Source of the DNA: Gammaproteobacteria bacterium
Lineage (GTDB): Bacteria > Pseudomonadota > Gammaproteobacteria > Chromatiales > Chromatiaceae
DNA length: 7,670 nt
Direction: 5' to 3'
Assembly (NCBI GenBank): GCA_013041975.1
Contig: JABDQZ010000102.1
Location: 1-7,670 of the forward strand
Of the stretch, positions 1-5,698 are shown piece by piece. The number at the start of each line of letters is the position of its first letter. Positions within the stretch are counted from its first letter, which is position 1. The notes under the pieces were generated by a model, which ran no database searches, was not told the DNA's origin, and saw nothing but the letters and a program-made list of their open reading frames with translations. The position numbers and the translations under genes are program-made.

Positions 1-97
1 CGGCACCAGTCAGCCCGGCGATAAAATCTGCTTTAACTGTTTCCTTGTCGAGTAGCTTTAACCAGGCTAAAAATGGAAACAAGTTGCGTAACTTCAT
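1..97 (-). CDS. SulP-family inorganic anion transporter, N-terminal fragment
   Basis: Reading the minus strand from ATG at 97-95 gives 32 codons before the window ends. The peptide begins MKLRNLFPFLAWLKLL and continues with DKETVKADFIAGLTGA. Known of the family: SulP (SLC26-like) permeases start with a short cytoplasmic segment of the form FPFLxWL...xxxLxxDxxAGLT leading into the first membrane helix, and move sulfate, bicarbonate or other anions across the inner membrane. The match covers only this entry motif, so substrate, STAS domain and any fused carbonic-anhydrase domain cannot be judged. An in-frame stop lies a few codons upstream with no other start between, which fixes the start. The Shine-Dalgarno sequence is weak. 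A promoter at 134-162 and two symmetric sequences lie just upstream. The family call is fairly sure despite the short length. Confidence 0.75.
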   Translation of the reverse strand, partial: MKLRNLFPFLAWLKLLDKETVKADFIAGLTGA

Positions 98-133
98 CTG
101 GATCGGACCATCGCATTAGTAATTAAGCGTTTT

Positions 134-162
134 ATTATAATTAAAATTAAGCTGGTTATCAC
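134..162 (-). promoter_or_regulatory. Predicted sigma70-type promoter of the SulP gene
   Basis: On the minus strand there is a perfect -10 TATAAT (139-134), a 17-base spacer, and a -35-like GTGATA (162-157; 4/6 match to TTGACA). Predicted transcription start is near 127, giving a leader of about 30 bases before ATG at 97. The -35 element overlaps the palindrome at 158-167. Seen by pattern only. Confidence 0.5.
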
Positions 163-200
163 GTGATCGACAATTATTAGAAATATCAAACCTGTCGATC
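158..200. promoter_or_regulatory. Possible operator: palindrome plus inverted repeat upstream of the SulP gene
   Basis: ATCACGTGAT at 158-167 is a perfect 10-bp palindrome overlapping the predicted -35 box. Starting inside it, GATCGACA (165-172) is repeated in inverted form as TGTCGATC (193-200), with 20 bases between the arms. Symmetric sites at and just upstream of a -35 box fit a dimeric regulator, but no known consensus is recognised and function is inference. Confidence 0.3.
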
Positions 201-298
201 TAAATGATCATCTTCAAAACCATAGGGCCTGTTGTATCAATTATGATTGTCAGATGTATCATTGTGTCTGCTTCCCGTTAACTATTATTATGAAACAG

Positions 299-334
299 AT
301 TCTGGGTGTCGGGGATGTGGTAAAAGCCGTCGAT
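299..334 (+). repeat. 36-base direct repeat, copy A
   Basis: Matches 2975-3010 without gaps at 28 of 36 positions. Shared blocks include ATTCTGG, TGTC, GATGTGGTAA and GTC. This copy lies just beyond the 3' end of the beta-CASP gene and the other lies upstream of ppk2, so the pair brackets that two-gene unit in the same orientation. Similarity ends abruptly on both sides. No known element is recognised. Confidence 0.5.
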
Positions 335-432
335 CACATATAAGCTTCCCAGCCATTGAACAAGTAGAAATTCAAGAAATCGCTCAGGATATACTCCTTA
401 GTGAATATATACTGATGACTTGGAACTATTCA

Positions 433-450
433 TAGCGGAGCCTCCCGCTA
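433..450 (-). terminator. Weak stem-loop at the end of the beta-CASP gene
   Basis: On the minus strand TAGCGG (450-445) pairs with CCGCTA (438-433) around a 6-base loop. The TAG at 450-448 is the stop codon of the beta-CASP gene, so the hairpin forms right at the end of translation. No U-tract follows, so it may stabilise the 3' end rather than terminate, or mean nothing. Confidence 0.25.
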
Positions 451-1836
451 GAGACGAATGATATCCCCTGCTGCAGGTACCTGAGCATTGAGATTGAGTT
501 CTGATTCAATGGTATTTCTTAACTCGTGTTTCGACTCATCTTCGCCATGAACCACATGCACACTGGGGTTGTTCTTGAAGTTACCGAGCCATCTTGTCAG
601 GTCATCCACATCACCATGAGCGGACAGCCCTCCAACGGTGTGAACACTGGCTTTAACTCTGAATCTTTCCCCATGAATCTGGACCGTTTGCTGACCATCC
701 ACCAGTTTTCTGCCAAGGGTTCCATTAGCCTGGTAACCTACGATTAATATGTGCGATCCACTATGTGAAATATTGTGTTTCAGATGATGCATAATGCGCC
801 CACCGGTCATCATACCGCTGGCAGAAATAATGATGGCTCCACTCTTAATCTGATTGATGGCCATGGATTCCTGCGGTGATGAGGTTAGCCGCAAGTTTCT
901 GAGGTGAGGCATCTCATTCACTTTTTTACGCAGCTTGGTTGCCTCTTCATCGTAAAGATGTGGGTATTCCCAGTAAACTTTACTGGCCCTGATTGCCATG
1001 GGGCTATCTAGAAACACTCCCCAGCGGTCCAACTCCCATTCCTCGTAATATTTGCCCAGATAGTAGAGAATCTCCTGGGTACGCCCTATGGAGAAAGCAG
1101 GAATCAATAAATTACCTCGGTGATGAGCCGCATCACTGATAATCTGCCCGATCTCGTTGATAGTGTTTTTACGGTCTTTATGCCGGCGATTTCCATATGT
1201 ACTTTCAATGATTATATGGTCGGCGCTGTTAATTACGGCAGGATCATTCAGAATCGGGGTGTCGTACTGACCAAGGTCACCACTGAAAACCAGTTTTCGC
1301 TCTACACCATCTTCATCCAGAAACAACTCGATACTACTTGAGCCCAGGATGTGTCCTGCATCCTGGAAACGCAGGGTAACGCCAGGCAGAATCTCTTTCT
1401 TCTCACGATAACGTAGTCCTACCAAATTGGTCAGCGCAATGCGCGCATCTTCGACGGTGTAAAGAGGCTCTATTAAAGGTTTCTTTTTACGTTTGAGCCA
1501 TTTATTCGTGTACTGTGCATCCTTCTCCTGCAAAAAGGCTGAATCCTGCAGCAGGATATCGCATAGATCGACTGTGGCATTTTGAGCAAATATGGGGCCC
1601 TGATAACCCTGTTTCACCAACAAGGGTATACGGCCAGAATGATCAATATGACCATGACTTAGAACTACGGCAGAGATTTCGTCCGGTGAGAAAGGAAAGC
1701 GGTTGCGGTTTTTTTCCATCTCTACCCTACGCCCCTGAATCAACCCGCAATCCAAAAGTATGGTGTGATTCCTGACCCGTATGATATGGCAGGAGCCAGT
1801 AACACCACTAGTGGCACCGTAGAATTCAATCTCCAT
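448..1836 (-). CDS. Metallo-beta-lactamase/beta-CASP ribonuclease (RNA-specificity domain, COG1236-type)
   Basis: A 462-aa cytoplasmic protein of the CPSF73/YSH1-like MBL-fold nuclease superfamily, whose members cut or trim RNA with two zinc ions. Metal ligands are visible in order: D29 in ILLDCG, H61-x-H63-x-D65-H66 in LSHGHIDHSGRIP, H162 in DAGHILGS, and D187 in FSGDLG. The beta-CASP cap follows with E211 in IIIESTYG, H407 in LSAHGD (motif B) and H430 in VVHGE (motif C). The segment ISASGMMTGGRIMHHL at about 337-352 is also typical. All catalytic residues are present and the length is usual for the bacterial members; there is no KH domain. The ATG overlaps the ppk2 stop as TAATG, with GGAG 8 bases upstream, so translation is probably coupled to ppk2. 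The exact RNA substrate, and endo- versus exonuclease activity, cannot be read from sequence. Confidence 0.92.
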   Translation of the reverse strand: MEIEFYGATSGVTGSCHIIRVRNHTILLDCGLIQGRRVEMEKNRNRFPFSPDEISAVVLSHGHIDHSGRIPLLVKQGYQGPIFAQNATVDLCDILLQDSAFLQEKDAQYTNKWLKRKKKPLIEPLYTVEDARIALTNLVGLRYREKKEILPGVTLRFQDAGHILGSSSIELFLDEDGVERKLVFSGDLGQYDTPILNDPAVINSADHIIIESTYGNRRHKDRKNTINEIGQIISDAAHHRGNLLIPAFSIGRTQEILYYLGKYYEEWELDRWGVFLDSPMAIRASKVYWEYPHLYDEEATKLRKKVNEMPHLRNLRLTSSPQESMAINQIKSGAIIISASGMMTGGRIMHHLKHNISHSGSHILIVGYQANGTLGRKLVDGQQTVQIHGERFRVKASVHTVGGLSAHGDVDDLTRWLGNFKNNPSVHVVHGEDESKHELRNTIESELNLNAQVPAAGDIIRL

Positions 1837-2705
1837 TACTCATTCTCCAGAAGTTGACGCATTTCATCAAAACGTGCCTGCTCTTTGGAGTCCACCCTGG
1901 GGTAATTCAGAGACAAAGATTCGAGAGTCTGACGAATTATGCGGGCAACCGTTAACCGCATGTAGGGCTTGTTATCGGCCGGAATAGCGTACCAGGGCGC
2001 TGAAGGAGTGGAAGTTGCGTTCAAGGCCTCTTGATAGGCCTTCATGTAATCATCCCAGTGACCCCGTTCAACAACATCTCCTACGGCAAATTTCCAGTTT
2101 TTCTCAGGTTCATTGAGACGAGAAAGAAATCGCCTTTTCTGTTCCTGCATGGAAACATTAAGCCAGAATTTAACAATCACAGTACCGTTACGCGCCATGT
2201 GTTTCTCCATGTCATTGATTGACTCAAGCCGCTCCGACCATAGAGTTTCTAAATTAAGGGAATTGGGTAATCGCTGGTACTTCAGGTATTCGGGGTGAAC
2301 CCTAACCACCAGTACCTCTTCGTAGTAGCTTCGGTTAAAGATACCGATACGTCCACGTTCCGGCATACAGCAATTGGTGCGCCAGAGAAAGTCGTGATCC
2401 AGTTCTTTCGATGATGGCTTCTTGAAAGAGAAAACCTGACAACCAGCAGGATTGATACCACTCATTACTGAACGGATGGTACTGTCCTTGCCAGCGGCAT
2501 CCATTGCCTGAAAAACCAGCAACAGTGAATGCCGATCGTGCGCATAAAAAACCCGCTGTAAATCATGAAGCCGCTGTACCTCTTGCTGCAATGCCTTCTT
2601 GAGTGCTTTTTTCTTGGGCCTATCTTCGATTACAGTGAGCGCCTTTTCCAGATCGAAGGAACTATCATGAGGTACAAGGTAAGAACTAGGCACAGCTTTG
2701 AACAT
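1836..2705 (-). CDS. ppk2: PPK2-family polyphosphate:nucleotide phosphotransferase
   Basis: A 289-aa cytoplasmic P-loop kinase that transfers phosphate between polyphosphate and nucleotides. Walker A is FQAMDAAGKDST (65-76, K73). Walker B and the arginine-bearing stretch are IGIFNRSYYEEVLVVRVHP (120-138). The lid and downstream region show WKFAVGDVVERGHWDDY (204-220), and APWYAIPADNKPYMR (236-250) is the usual C-terminal signature. The FNRS-YYE-VLVVRVHP form is typical of the subgroup often called class III, some members of which phosphorylate both AMP and ADP; that subclass call is inference. ATG at 2705 is chosen because GGGAG lies 6 bases upstream and the protein matches the family from there. 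The frame stays open to a TTG at 2798 with AGGAG only 2 bases away, but those 31 extra residues do not look like PPK2. It is the first gene of a two-gene unit with the beta-CASP ribonuclease. Confidence 0.93.
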   Translation of the reverse strand: MFKAVPSSYLVPHDSSFDLEKALTVIEDRPKKKALKKALQQEVQRLHDLQRVFYAHDRHSLLLVFQAMDAAGKDSTIRSVMSGINPAGCQVFSFKKPSSKELDHDFLWRTNCCMPERGRIGIFNRSYYEEVLVVRVHPEYLKYQRLPNSLNLETLWSERLESINDMEKHMARNGTVIVKFWLNVSMQEQKRRFLSRLNEPEKNWKFAVGDVVERGHWDDYMKAYQEALNATSTPSAPWYAIPADNKPYMRLTVARIIRQTLESLSLNYPRVDSKEQARFDEMRQLLENE

Positions 2706-3046
2706 GTAACACTCCCTGGGATGTTGAATCCTATTTAATGACAATAGCATTCCCCGATTCTTCTGGCCACATAGACCATTAGTAGTCGATTTACCCAATT
2801 CTCCTAATACTGATTTTTGTATACTGTGGAACTACTCTTCATCTTGATTAAGACCCAATTTTACCCGATATTGCGGGCAAGTTAGAAAGCCGTTACTTCT
2901 TATATTCAGTAATTTCTACCATCCACTGAACGCGTAAATCGATCCACTTTCTATAAGCAGTCGCTCAGAGGCTAATTCTGGATGTCTCAGATGTGGTAAT
3001 TGCAGTCAATGGTGACTTCAAATGCCAGGTATTAGATTATTTATTG
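2706..3046. other. Intergenic region upstream of ppk2
   Basis: 341 bases with no convincing gene. The half next to ppk2 (2706-2880) should carry its promoter, but no well-spaced -35/-10 pair stands out on the minus strand. A short inverted repeat CCCG/CGGG sits at 2864-2877. The second half holds copy B of the 36-base repeat (2975-3010) and then AT-rich sequence up to the stop of the 146-aa gene. The arms TGCCA and TGGCA around 3022-3053 are too short and lack a U-tract to call a terminator. Confidence 0.55.
2975..3010 (+). repeat. 36-base direct repeat, copy B
   Basis: Matches 299-334 at 28 of 36 positions without gaps, same orientation. The eight differences are mostly clustered in two short blocks (positions 13-15 and 26-27 of the repeat). 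It lies about 270 bases upstream of the ppk2 start. It could be a degraded mobile-element fragment, a scattered intergenic repeat, or a conserved RNA or protein-binding element; the window alone does not decide. Confidence 0.5.
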
Positions 3047-3487
3047 CTATGGCATTAAACTACCGACATGAGCAATAACTTCTGTAATATTCCCATACTG
3101 ATCAAGAACAGCGGTAATGCCATCAATCCGAAACTCTGGTGCAGTTGGGTGGTATATTTCAACTAGTAAAACTGAATAAATTCTTACAGTTCTACTTTTT
3201 TCTTCAATGTTGTAATGACATTCAATTCTCAATGGCTTTAAGGAATCTTTATAAATAACATTATCAAATAGTACCAACTCTCCTCTTGCTACAGACTCCA
3301 TAAAAAGTTGAAGAATATTTTGATAGTAGGTCTCAGGAGAAGAACTTTCTGTTTTACCTAAATCCTCACACAAATTAGATTTATTATCATTTAGATCAAT
3401 TGATGAAGGATTATTGATTGATGAATATGTAAATGACGCTATCACTAAAGAAAATAGAACAAATATTGCTTGAATGATTTTGGACAT
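3047..3487 (-). CDS. Hypothetical exported protein, 146 aa
   Basis: No family is recognised. The N-terminus has K3 followed by a hydrophobic stretch (residues 5-20), compatible with a Sec signal peptide or a membrane anchor, and no lipobox is seen. Residues 21-50 are rich in Ser, Asn and Asp. The remainder looks like one small globular domain with alternating beta-type segments (LVLFDNVIY, RTVRIYSVLLVEIY, ITAVLDQYGNITEVIAHVG). Two cysteines (C40, C90) would be in the periplasm. The gene is strikingly AT-rich compared with ppk2 and the beta-CASP gene, which suggests later acquisition or weak expression constraint. The Shine-Dalgarno sequence upstream of ATG 3487 is poor. The 147-aa exported protein lies upstream on the same strand across 127 bases. 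A real gene is likely because of the signal-like start and the sensible composition. Confidence 0.65.
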   Translation of the reverse strand: MSKIIQAIFVLFSLVIASFTYSSINNPSSIDLNDNKSNLCEDLGKTESSSPETYYQNILQLFMESVARGELVLFDNVIYKDSLKPLRIECHYNIEEKSRTVRIYSVLLVEIYHPTAPEFRIDGITAVLDQYGNITEVIAHVGSLMP

Positions 3488-3614
3488 AATGATTGTTCTT
3501 TTAAGCCTTTAACCCTTGAAAAAGGGTGTAATAATTTAGTAACCTTATGTGGATGCCAATAAGCCTTAATTTATTCCAAATTAGAGCTTTTGACTGCTTA
3601 TCAACCTAAATTGG

Positions 3615-4058
3615 TCATTCTAAATTATGAGGGTTACCCGGTAGTATCTCTTTCCACACTCTCTTTACCTTGCCCTTTCTGAGAATTTCGTAGGTACCAT
3701 CATCTTTACGGATTACCTTGCGACACATCTCCTTGCCAGACTTCCTTATTGAATCACTATAAGTGAAACAGAGCTTATTTTTTTTCACCCTCCAAGAACC
3801 ATGAGCTGGAAATGGAGAGCCTCTGGCATCAAGACCTCGCTCAACAAGTTGATTATTCACTTTAAAATACGTTTGGATCAAGATGGATTTGGTTAAGTAT
3901 TCTTTTGATGCTTTTTTTGGACGATGACCGACAGCTGTGTTTCCACTGATAACCTGCTTAATCTCGTTTCCTGATAAAGCTGTATCAGCCCATGCCGTTT
4001 GCATAGCTGTTGAAAATAGAGCTACTGTAAATATGGACACCGTAACTGTTTTTAGCAT
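3615..4058 (-). CDS. Small secreted basic protein, DUF995-like
   Basis: A 147-aa protein with a clear Sec signal peptide: K3, hydrophobic VSIFTVALFSTAM, and a likely cleavage after A24 (TAWA|DT). The mature part begins with LSGNEIKQVISGNTAVG (28-44), then a strand carrying YFKVNN, then GSWRVKKNKLCFTY (87-100) and a second cysteine in KEMCRKV. This layout, opening L-G-E-I-x-x-x-I-x-G-N-T and then G-x-W-R-V-x-x-x-x-x-C, resembles the DUF995 type of uncharacterised secreted proteins; the assignment is from memory of the pattern and is tentative. C97 and C112 could form a disulfide. The protein is strongly basic. AAGGA lies 7 bases before ATG 4058, supporting the start. It is divergent from the zincin-like gene at 4381. 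Its function is unknown. Confidence 0.75.
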   Translation of the reverse strand: MLKTVTVSIFTVALFSTAMQTAWADTALSGNEIKQVISGNTAVGHRPKKASKEYLTKSILIQTYFKVNNQLVERGLDARGSPFPAHGSWRVKKNKLCFTYSDSIRKSGKEMCRKVIRKDDGTYEILRKGKVKRVWKEILPGNPHNLE

Positions 4059-4146
4059 CGAATCTTCCTTATAAATACATACTTCCTAATTCAAGAATAG
4101 TTCAAACTTTGGACTGATATCGAACCAATCAAATATTTTCATAATG

Positions 4147-4165
4147 TCCGCTTAGCAATAGCGGA
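4147..4165. repeat. Inverted repeat TCCGCT/AGCGGA
   Basis: TCCGCT (4147-4152) and AGCGGA (4160-4165) form a perfect 6-bp stem around a 7-base AT-rich loop, with no U-tract on either side. It lies roughly in the middle of the divergent intergenic region and could be a REP-like remnant or a regulator site. Confidence 0.35.
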
Positions 4166-4337
4166 AGTCATGCTCTTAACAATCTGACCATCAACTGCTG
4201 GCTCTGTGTATAAAGCGTCCCCCGTAATATCTTGCAAATAACTCTTGGGCTATACTTTTACCATGAGCCTTTTTCTTAATAAGCGGTTAAGAAAATAGCT
4301 GTATGATTTATCGCCTGCTGTTGCTGGGAGTAATAAA

Positions 4338-4366
4338 TCGATACTGTTGGCATCGGTAGCTATAGT
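4338..4366 (+). promoter_or_regulatory. Possible promoter of the HExxH-protein gene
   Basis: TCGATA (4338-4343; 4/6 to TTGACA), a 17-base spacer, then TATAGT (4361-4366; 5/6 to TATAAT). Transcription would start near 4373, leaving only about 8 bases before ATG 4381 and too little room for a Shine-Dalgarno sequence. Either the message is nearly leaderless or the true promoter is further upstream. Confidence 0.3.
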
Positions 4367-4380
4367 AGAGGCCGAGATTT

Positions 4381-5082
4381 ATGTTATTATTTGCACGCCC
4401 AACGGTTGTTACAGCCTTGGTTGTGATCTTGATTATATATCCCCTCGCATCGCTGTCCTCTACCTCAATGCATGTATGCGAAAACTCATCAATCAGCATC
4501 AAATCTGACGAGCTGGTAGATCATAACACTATCTGCGATAGTGCTGAGGATGCTCTGGCCTTCTTCGGTCGACTGGACATTGAGCATTTGCACCCTCTTG
4601 TTATAAAAATCGTTCGTAAACTCCCTGGTTGGATGAGTGAAACGTCTGTTGGTTGTTATCGCAAGGAAGAGCAAAAAATTTATATGCTTGCTTTTCCGGA
4701 GTTCAAGAAAAAAGAAGTATGGTTTGATGTTCCAATCAATCGGTTAATGTACAGCAGTTTAGTGGCACACGAAGTCGCGCATGCTGTTGCAAGCCACAAC
4801 TTATCCATATCAGAGCCTACTATTCATGCTCAGGAGTATGTGGCCTACGTAGCGATGTTCATAATGATGAATCCTGCTTTGCGTTCACGTGTATTGGCAG
4901 AAAATCTTGGAGCGAATTTTGATAGCGAACTGGAAATAAACGAAATAACATACATGCTTGACCCCATGCGCTTCGGGATAGCAGCATACCGGCATTACCT
5001 AAACAAAGAGCATGGAGATGCTTTTCTGCTAAAAGTCCTTTCTGGTAACGAGTTAACTTACAGCGCACAGGATTTACCATAA
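4381..5082 (+). CDS. Predicted exported zincin-like protein with HExxH motif
   Basis: A 233-aa protein. R6 is followed by a hydrophobic segment (8-24, VVTALVVILIIYPLASL) typical of a signal peptide or N-terminal anchor, so the rest should lie outside the cytoplasm. The core motif is HEVAH (H130, E131, H134) inside a helix-like stretch SSLVAHEVAHAVASHN. E152 in HAQEYVAYV, 18 residues after H134, fits the third zinc ligand of gluzincin-type metallopeptidases. Cysteines C33, C52 and C92 are present. Known of such motifs: they bind catalytic zinc and usually mark peptidases. Which family this is, and whether it is active, are not known to me. The start is supported by the signal-like N-terminus and an in-frame stop a few codons upstream; the Shine-Dalgarno sequence is weak (GAG close to the ATG). 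It is the only clear plus-strand gene in the window and is monocistronic, ending at a possible terminator (5132-5157). Confidence 0.75.
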   Translation: MLLFARPTVVTALVVILIIYPLASLSSTSMHVCENSSISIKSDELVDHNTICDSAEDALAFFGRLDIEHLHPLVIKIVRKLPGWMSETSVGCYRKEEQKIYMLAFPEFKKKEVWFDVPINRLMYSSLVAHEVAHAVASHNLSISEPTIHAQEYVAYVAMFIMMNPALRSRVLAENLGANFDSELEINEITYMLDPMRFGIAAYRHYLNKEHGDAFLLKVLSGNELTYSAQDLP

Positions 5083-5131
5083 TAAGTATTTCTTTCAGGT
5101 AAAATATATCAAAGTAACAAGCCACTAATCG

Positions 5132-5157
5132 GCCTTAACTCTTGACCGAGTTGGGGC
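5132..5157 (+). terminator. Probable terminator of the HExxH-protein gene
   Basis: GCCTTAACTC (5132-5141) and GAGTTGGGGC (5148-5157) form a 10-bp stem with two G-U pairs and a 6-base loop. On the plus strand it is followed by the AT-rich AATTATATTCGTTT, which is not a clean U-tract. Its place 50 bases past the stop codon at 5082 supports the call. Confidence 0.4.
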
Positions 5158-5343
5158 AATTATATTCGTTTATGGATGAACCAGGAATGTCTGCAATTGA
5201 GAATAATGAAGATCATCTGTGCTCAAAAGTGGCAGCGCACATTTTATCCAATTCTTTAACTCTCTGAGAAATGAGGAGAAATTAATAGCAGAAGATACGA
5301 TTTAGATTCCACAGTCAGCTTTTCAGTGCTGTCATTCAGCCAC

Positions 5344-5568
5344 CTAAGAAAAATTACTGGCAATCTTCAAATACCTGATGAGTAAGTCCCAGCCTTTAGC
5401 ACCACACTGGCTACATACCAGTCTCCGGGTGTCTGTACCTTTTGGTAGGGCAATATCAGCACAGTGTTCGCACTTCTGGCAGGTAACTGTGATATTGGGT
5501 GCGATCATACCGGCAATACCTTCTGTGGGGACGGGAGTAGGAAGGTTGGCACTACCGGTATTGATCAT
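5344..5568 (-). CDS. Small zinc-ribbon-like protein, 74 aa
   Basis: No named family is recognised. Five cysteines are arranged as CQKCEHC (C30, C33, C36) and, 15 residues on, CSQC (C52, C55). This is the two-knuckle spacing of a small zinc ribbon, with typical glycine after the second pair (CSQCGAKGW). The first 20 residues are Pro/Thr/Gly-rich and low in complexity. Such proteins often bind nucleic acid or a partner protein, but that is inference. ATG at 5568 is the only in-frame ATG before an upstream stop; it lacks a Shine-Dalgarno sequence, while TATACT (5580-5575) is placed so that transcription would start at or next to the ATG, so the message might be leaderless. An alternative is M21, which has AGAAGG 10 bases upstream and would give 54 aa. 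The opposite strand is also open but yields no protein-like pattern. Confidence 0.6.
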   Translation of the reverse strand: MINTGSANLPTPVPTEGIAGMIAPNITVTCQKCEHCADIALPKGTDTRRLVCSQCGAKGWDLLIRYLKIASNFS

Positions 5569-5626
5569 GGGTAGAGTATAAGGGAGGGTCAGGCTCAGAA
5601 AGTGAGTCCATAACAGTAGATTTGAG

Positions 5627-5660
5627 ACCCGCTATGATTTGTACCAGCGGGTATTTTGTT
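5627..5660 (+). terminator. Plus-strand hairpin with U-rich tail
   Basis: ACCCGCT (5627-5633) pairs with AGCGGGT (5646-5652) around a 12-base loop, followed on the plus strand by ATTTTGTT. It faces the minus-strand terminator at 5664-5698, so the two may stop transcripts arriving from both sides. No plus-strand gene directly upstream needs it, and it lies in the upstream region of the zinc-ribbon gene, so a regulatory role is also possible. Confidence 0.35.
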
Positions 5661-5663
5661 ACC

Positions 5664-5698
5664 AAAAAAAGACCCGGTTCAGGTGAGTGAACCGGGTC
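5664..5698 (-). terminator. Rho-independent terminator 3 of the tandem set
   Basis: On the minus strand GACCCGGTTC (5698-5689) pairs perfectly over 10 bp with GAACCGGGTC (5680-5671) around an 8-base loop, followed at once by seven U (5670-5664). This is a textbook strong terminator. The sequence feeding into it (5699-5822) has no ORF. Confidence 0.85.

Larger units (their letters stand above)
98..447. other. Intergenic region between the SulP and beta-CASP genes
   Basis: 350 bases with no convincing gene. The part nearest the SulP gene (about 120-250) is very AT-rich and carries its promoter and symmetric sites. The part from about 270 to 430 is less AT-rich and contains one copy of a 36-base repeat (299-334). 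An open frame from a TTG at 247 to 435 spans that copy, but it lacks a Shine-Dalgarno sequence and recognisable family features, so it is not called as a gene. Confidence 0.6.
4059..4380. other. Divergent intergenic region between two exported-protein genes
   Basis: 322 bases between the minus-strand gene starting at 4058 and the plus-strand gene starting at 4381, so it should carry both promoters. A 6-bp-armed inverted repeat sits at 4147-4165. TATACT at 4251-4256 is a good -10 on the plus strand without a well-spaced -35. A tiny plus-strand ORF (4303-4359, 18 codons plus stop, hydrophobic and Leu-rich at its start) precedes the downstream gene but has no Shine-Dalgarno support. Confidence 0.5.

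Noticed and set aside
247..435. Plus-strand open frame of 62 codons from a TTG
   Set aside because: No Shine-Dalgarno sequence, a weak start codon, no family pattern; its Cys-containing part coincides with the 36-base repeat, whose other copy is interrupted by a stop in the same frame.
526..1775. Several plus-strand ORFs opposite the beta-CASP gene
   Set aside because: Antisense shadows of a gene with full catalytic motifs; no protein-like features of their own.
2706..2798. 31-codon N-terminal extension of PPK2 from TTG at 2798
   Set aside because: AGGAG is only 2 bases from that TTG, the extension does not resemble PPK2, and ATG 2705 has a well-spaced GGGAG.
299..3010. Integron cassette or insertion sequence defined by the two 36-base repeats
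   Set aside because: No attC-type symmetric core, no terminal inverted repeats, no integrase or transposase, and the copies differ at 8 positions.
3512..3527. Stem ACCCTT/AAGGGT upstream of the 146-aa gene
   Set aside because: Only 6 bp with no U-tract on either strand; could end the upstream 147-aa transcript but evidence is too thin.
4308..5125. Minus-strand ORFs opposite the HExxH gene
   Set aside because: No recognisable motifs, while the plus strand has a signal segment and an HEVAH zinc motif.
5378..5581. Plus-strand 67-codon ORF opposite the zinc-ribbon gene, with a terminator-like hairpin downstream
   Set aside because: The downstream hairpin is suggestive, but the minus strand has properly spaced CxxC pairs whereas this frame has no recognisable pattern.
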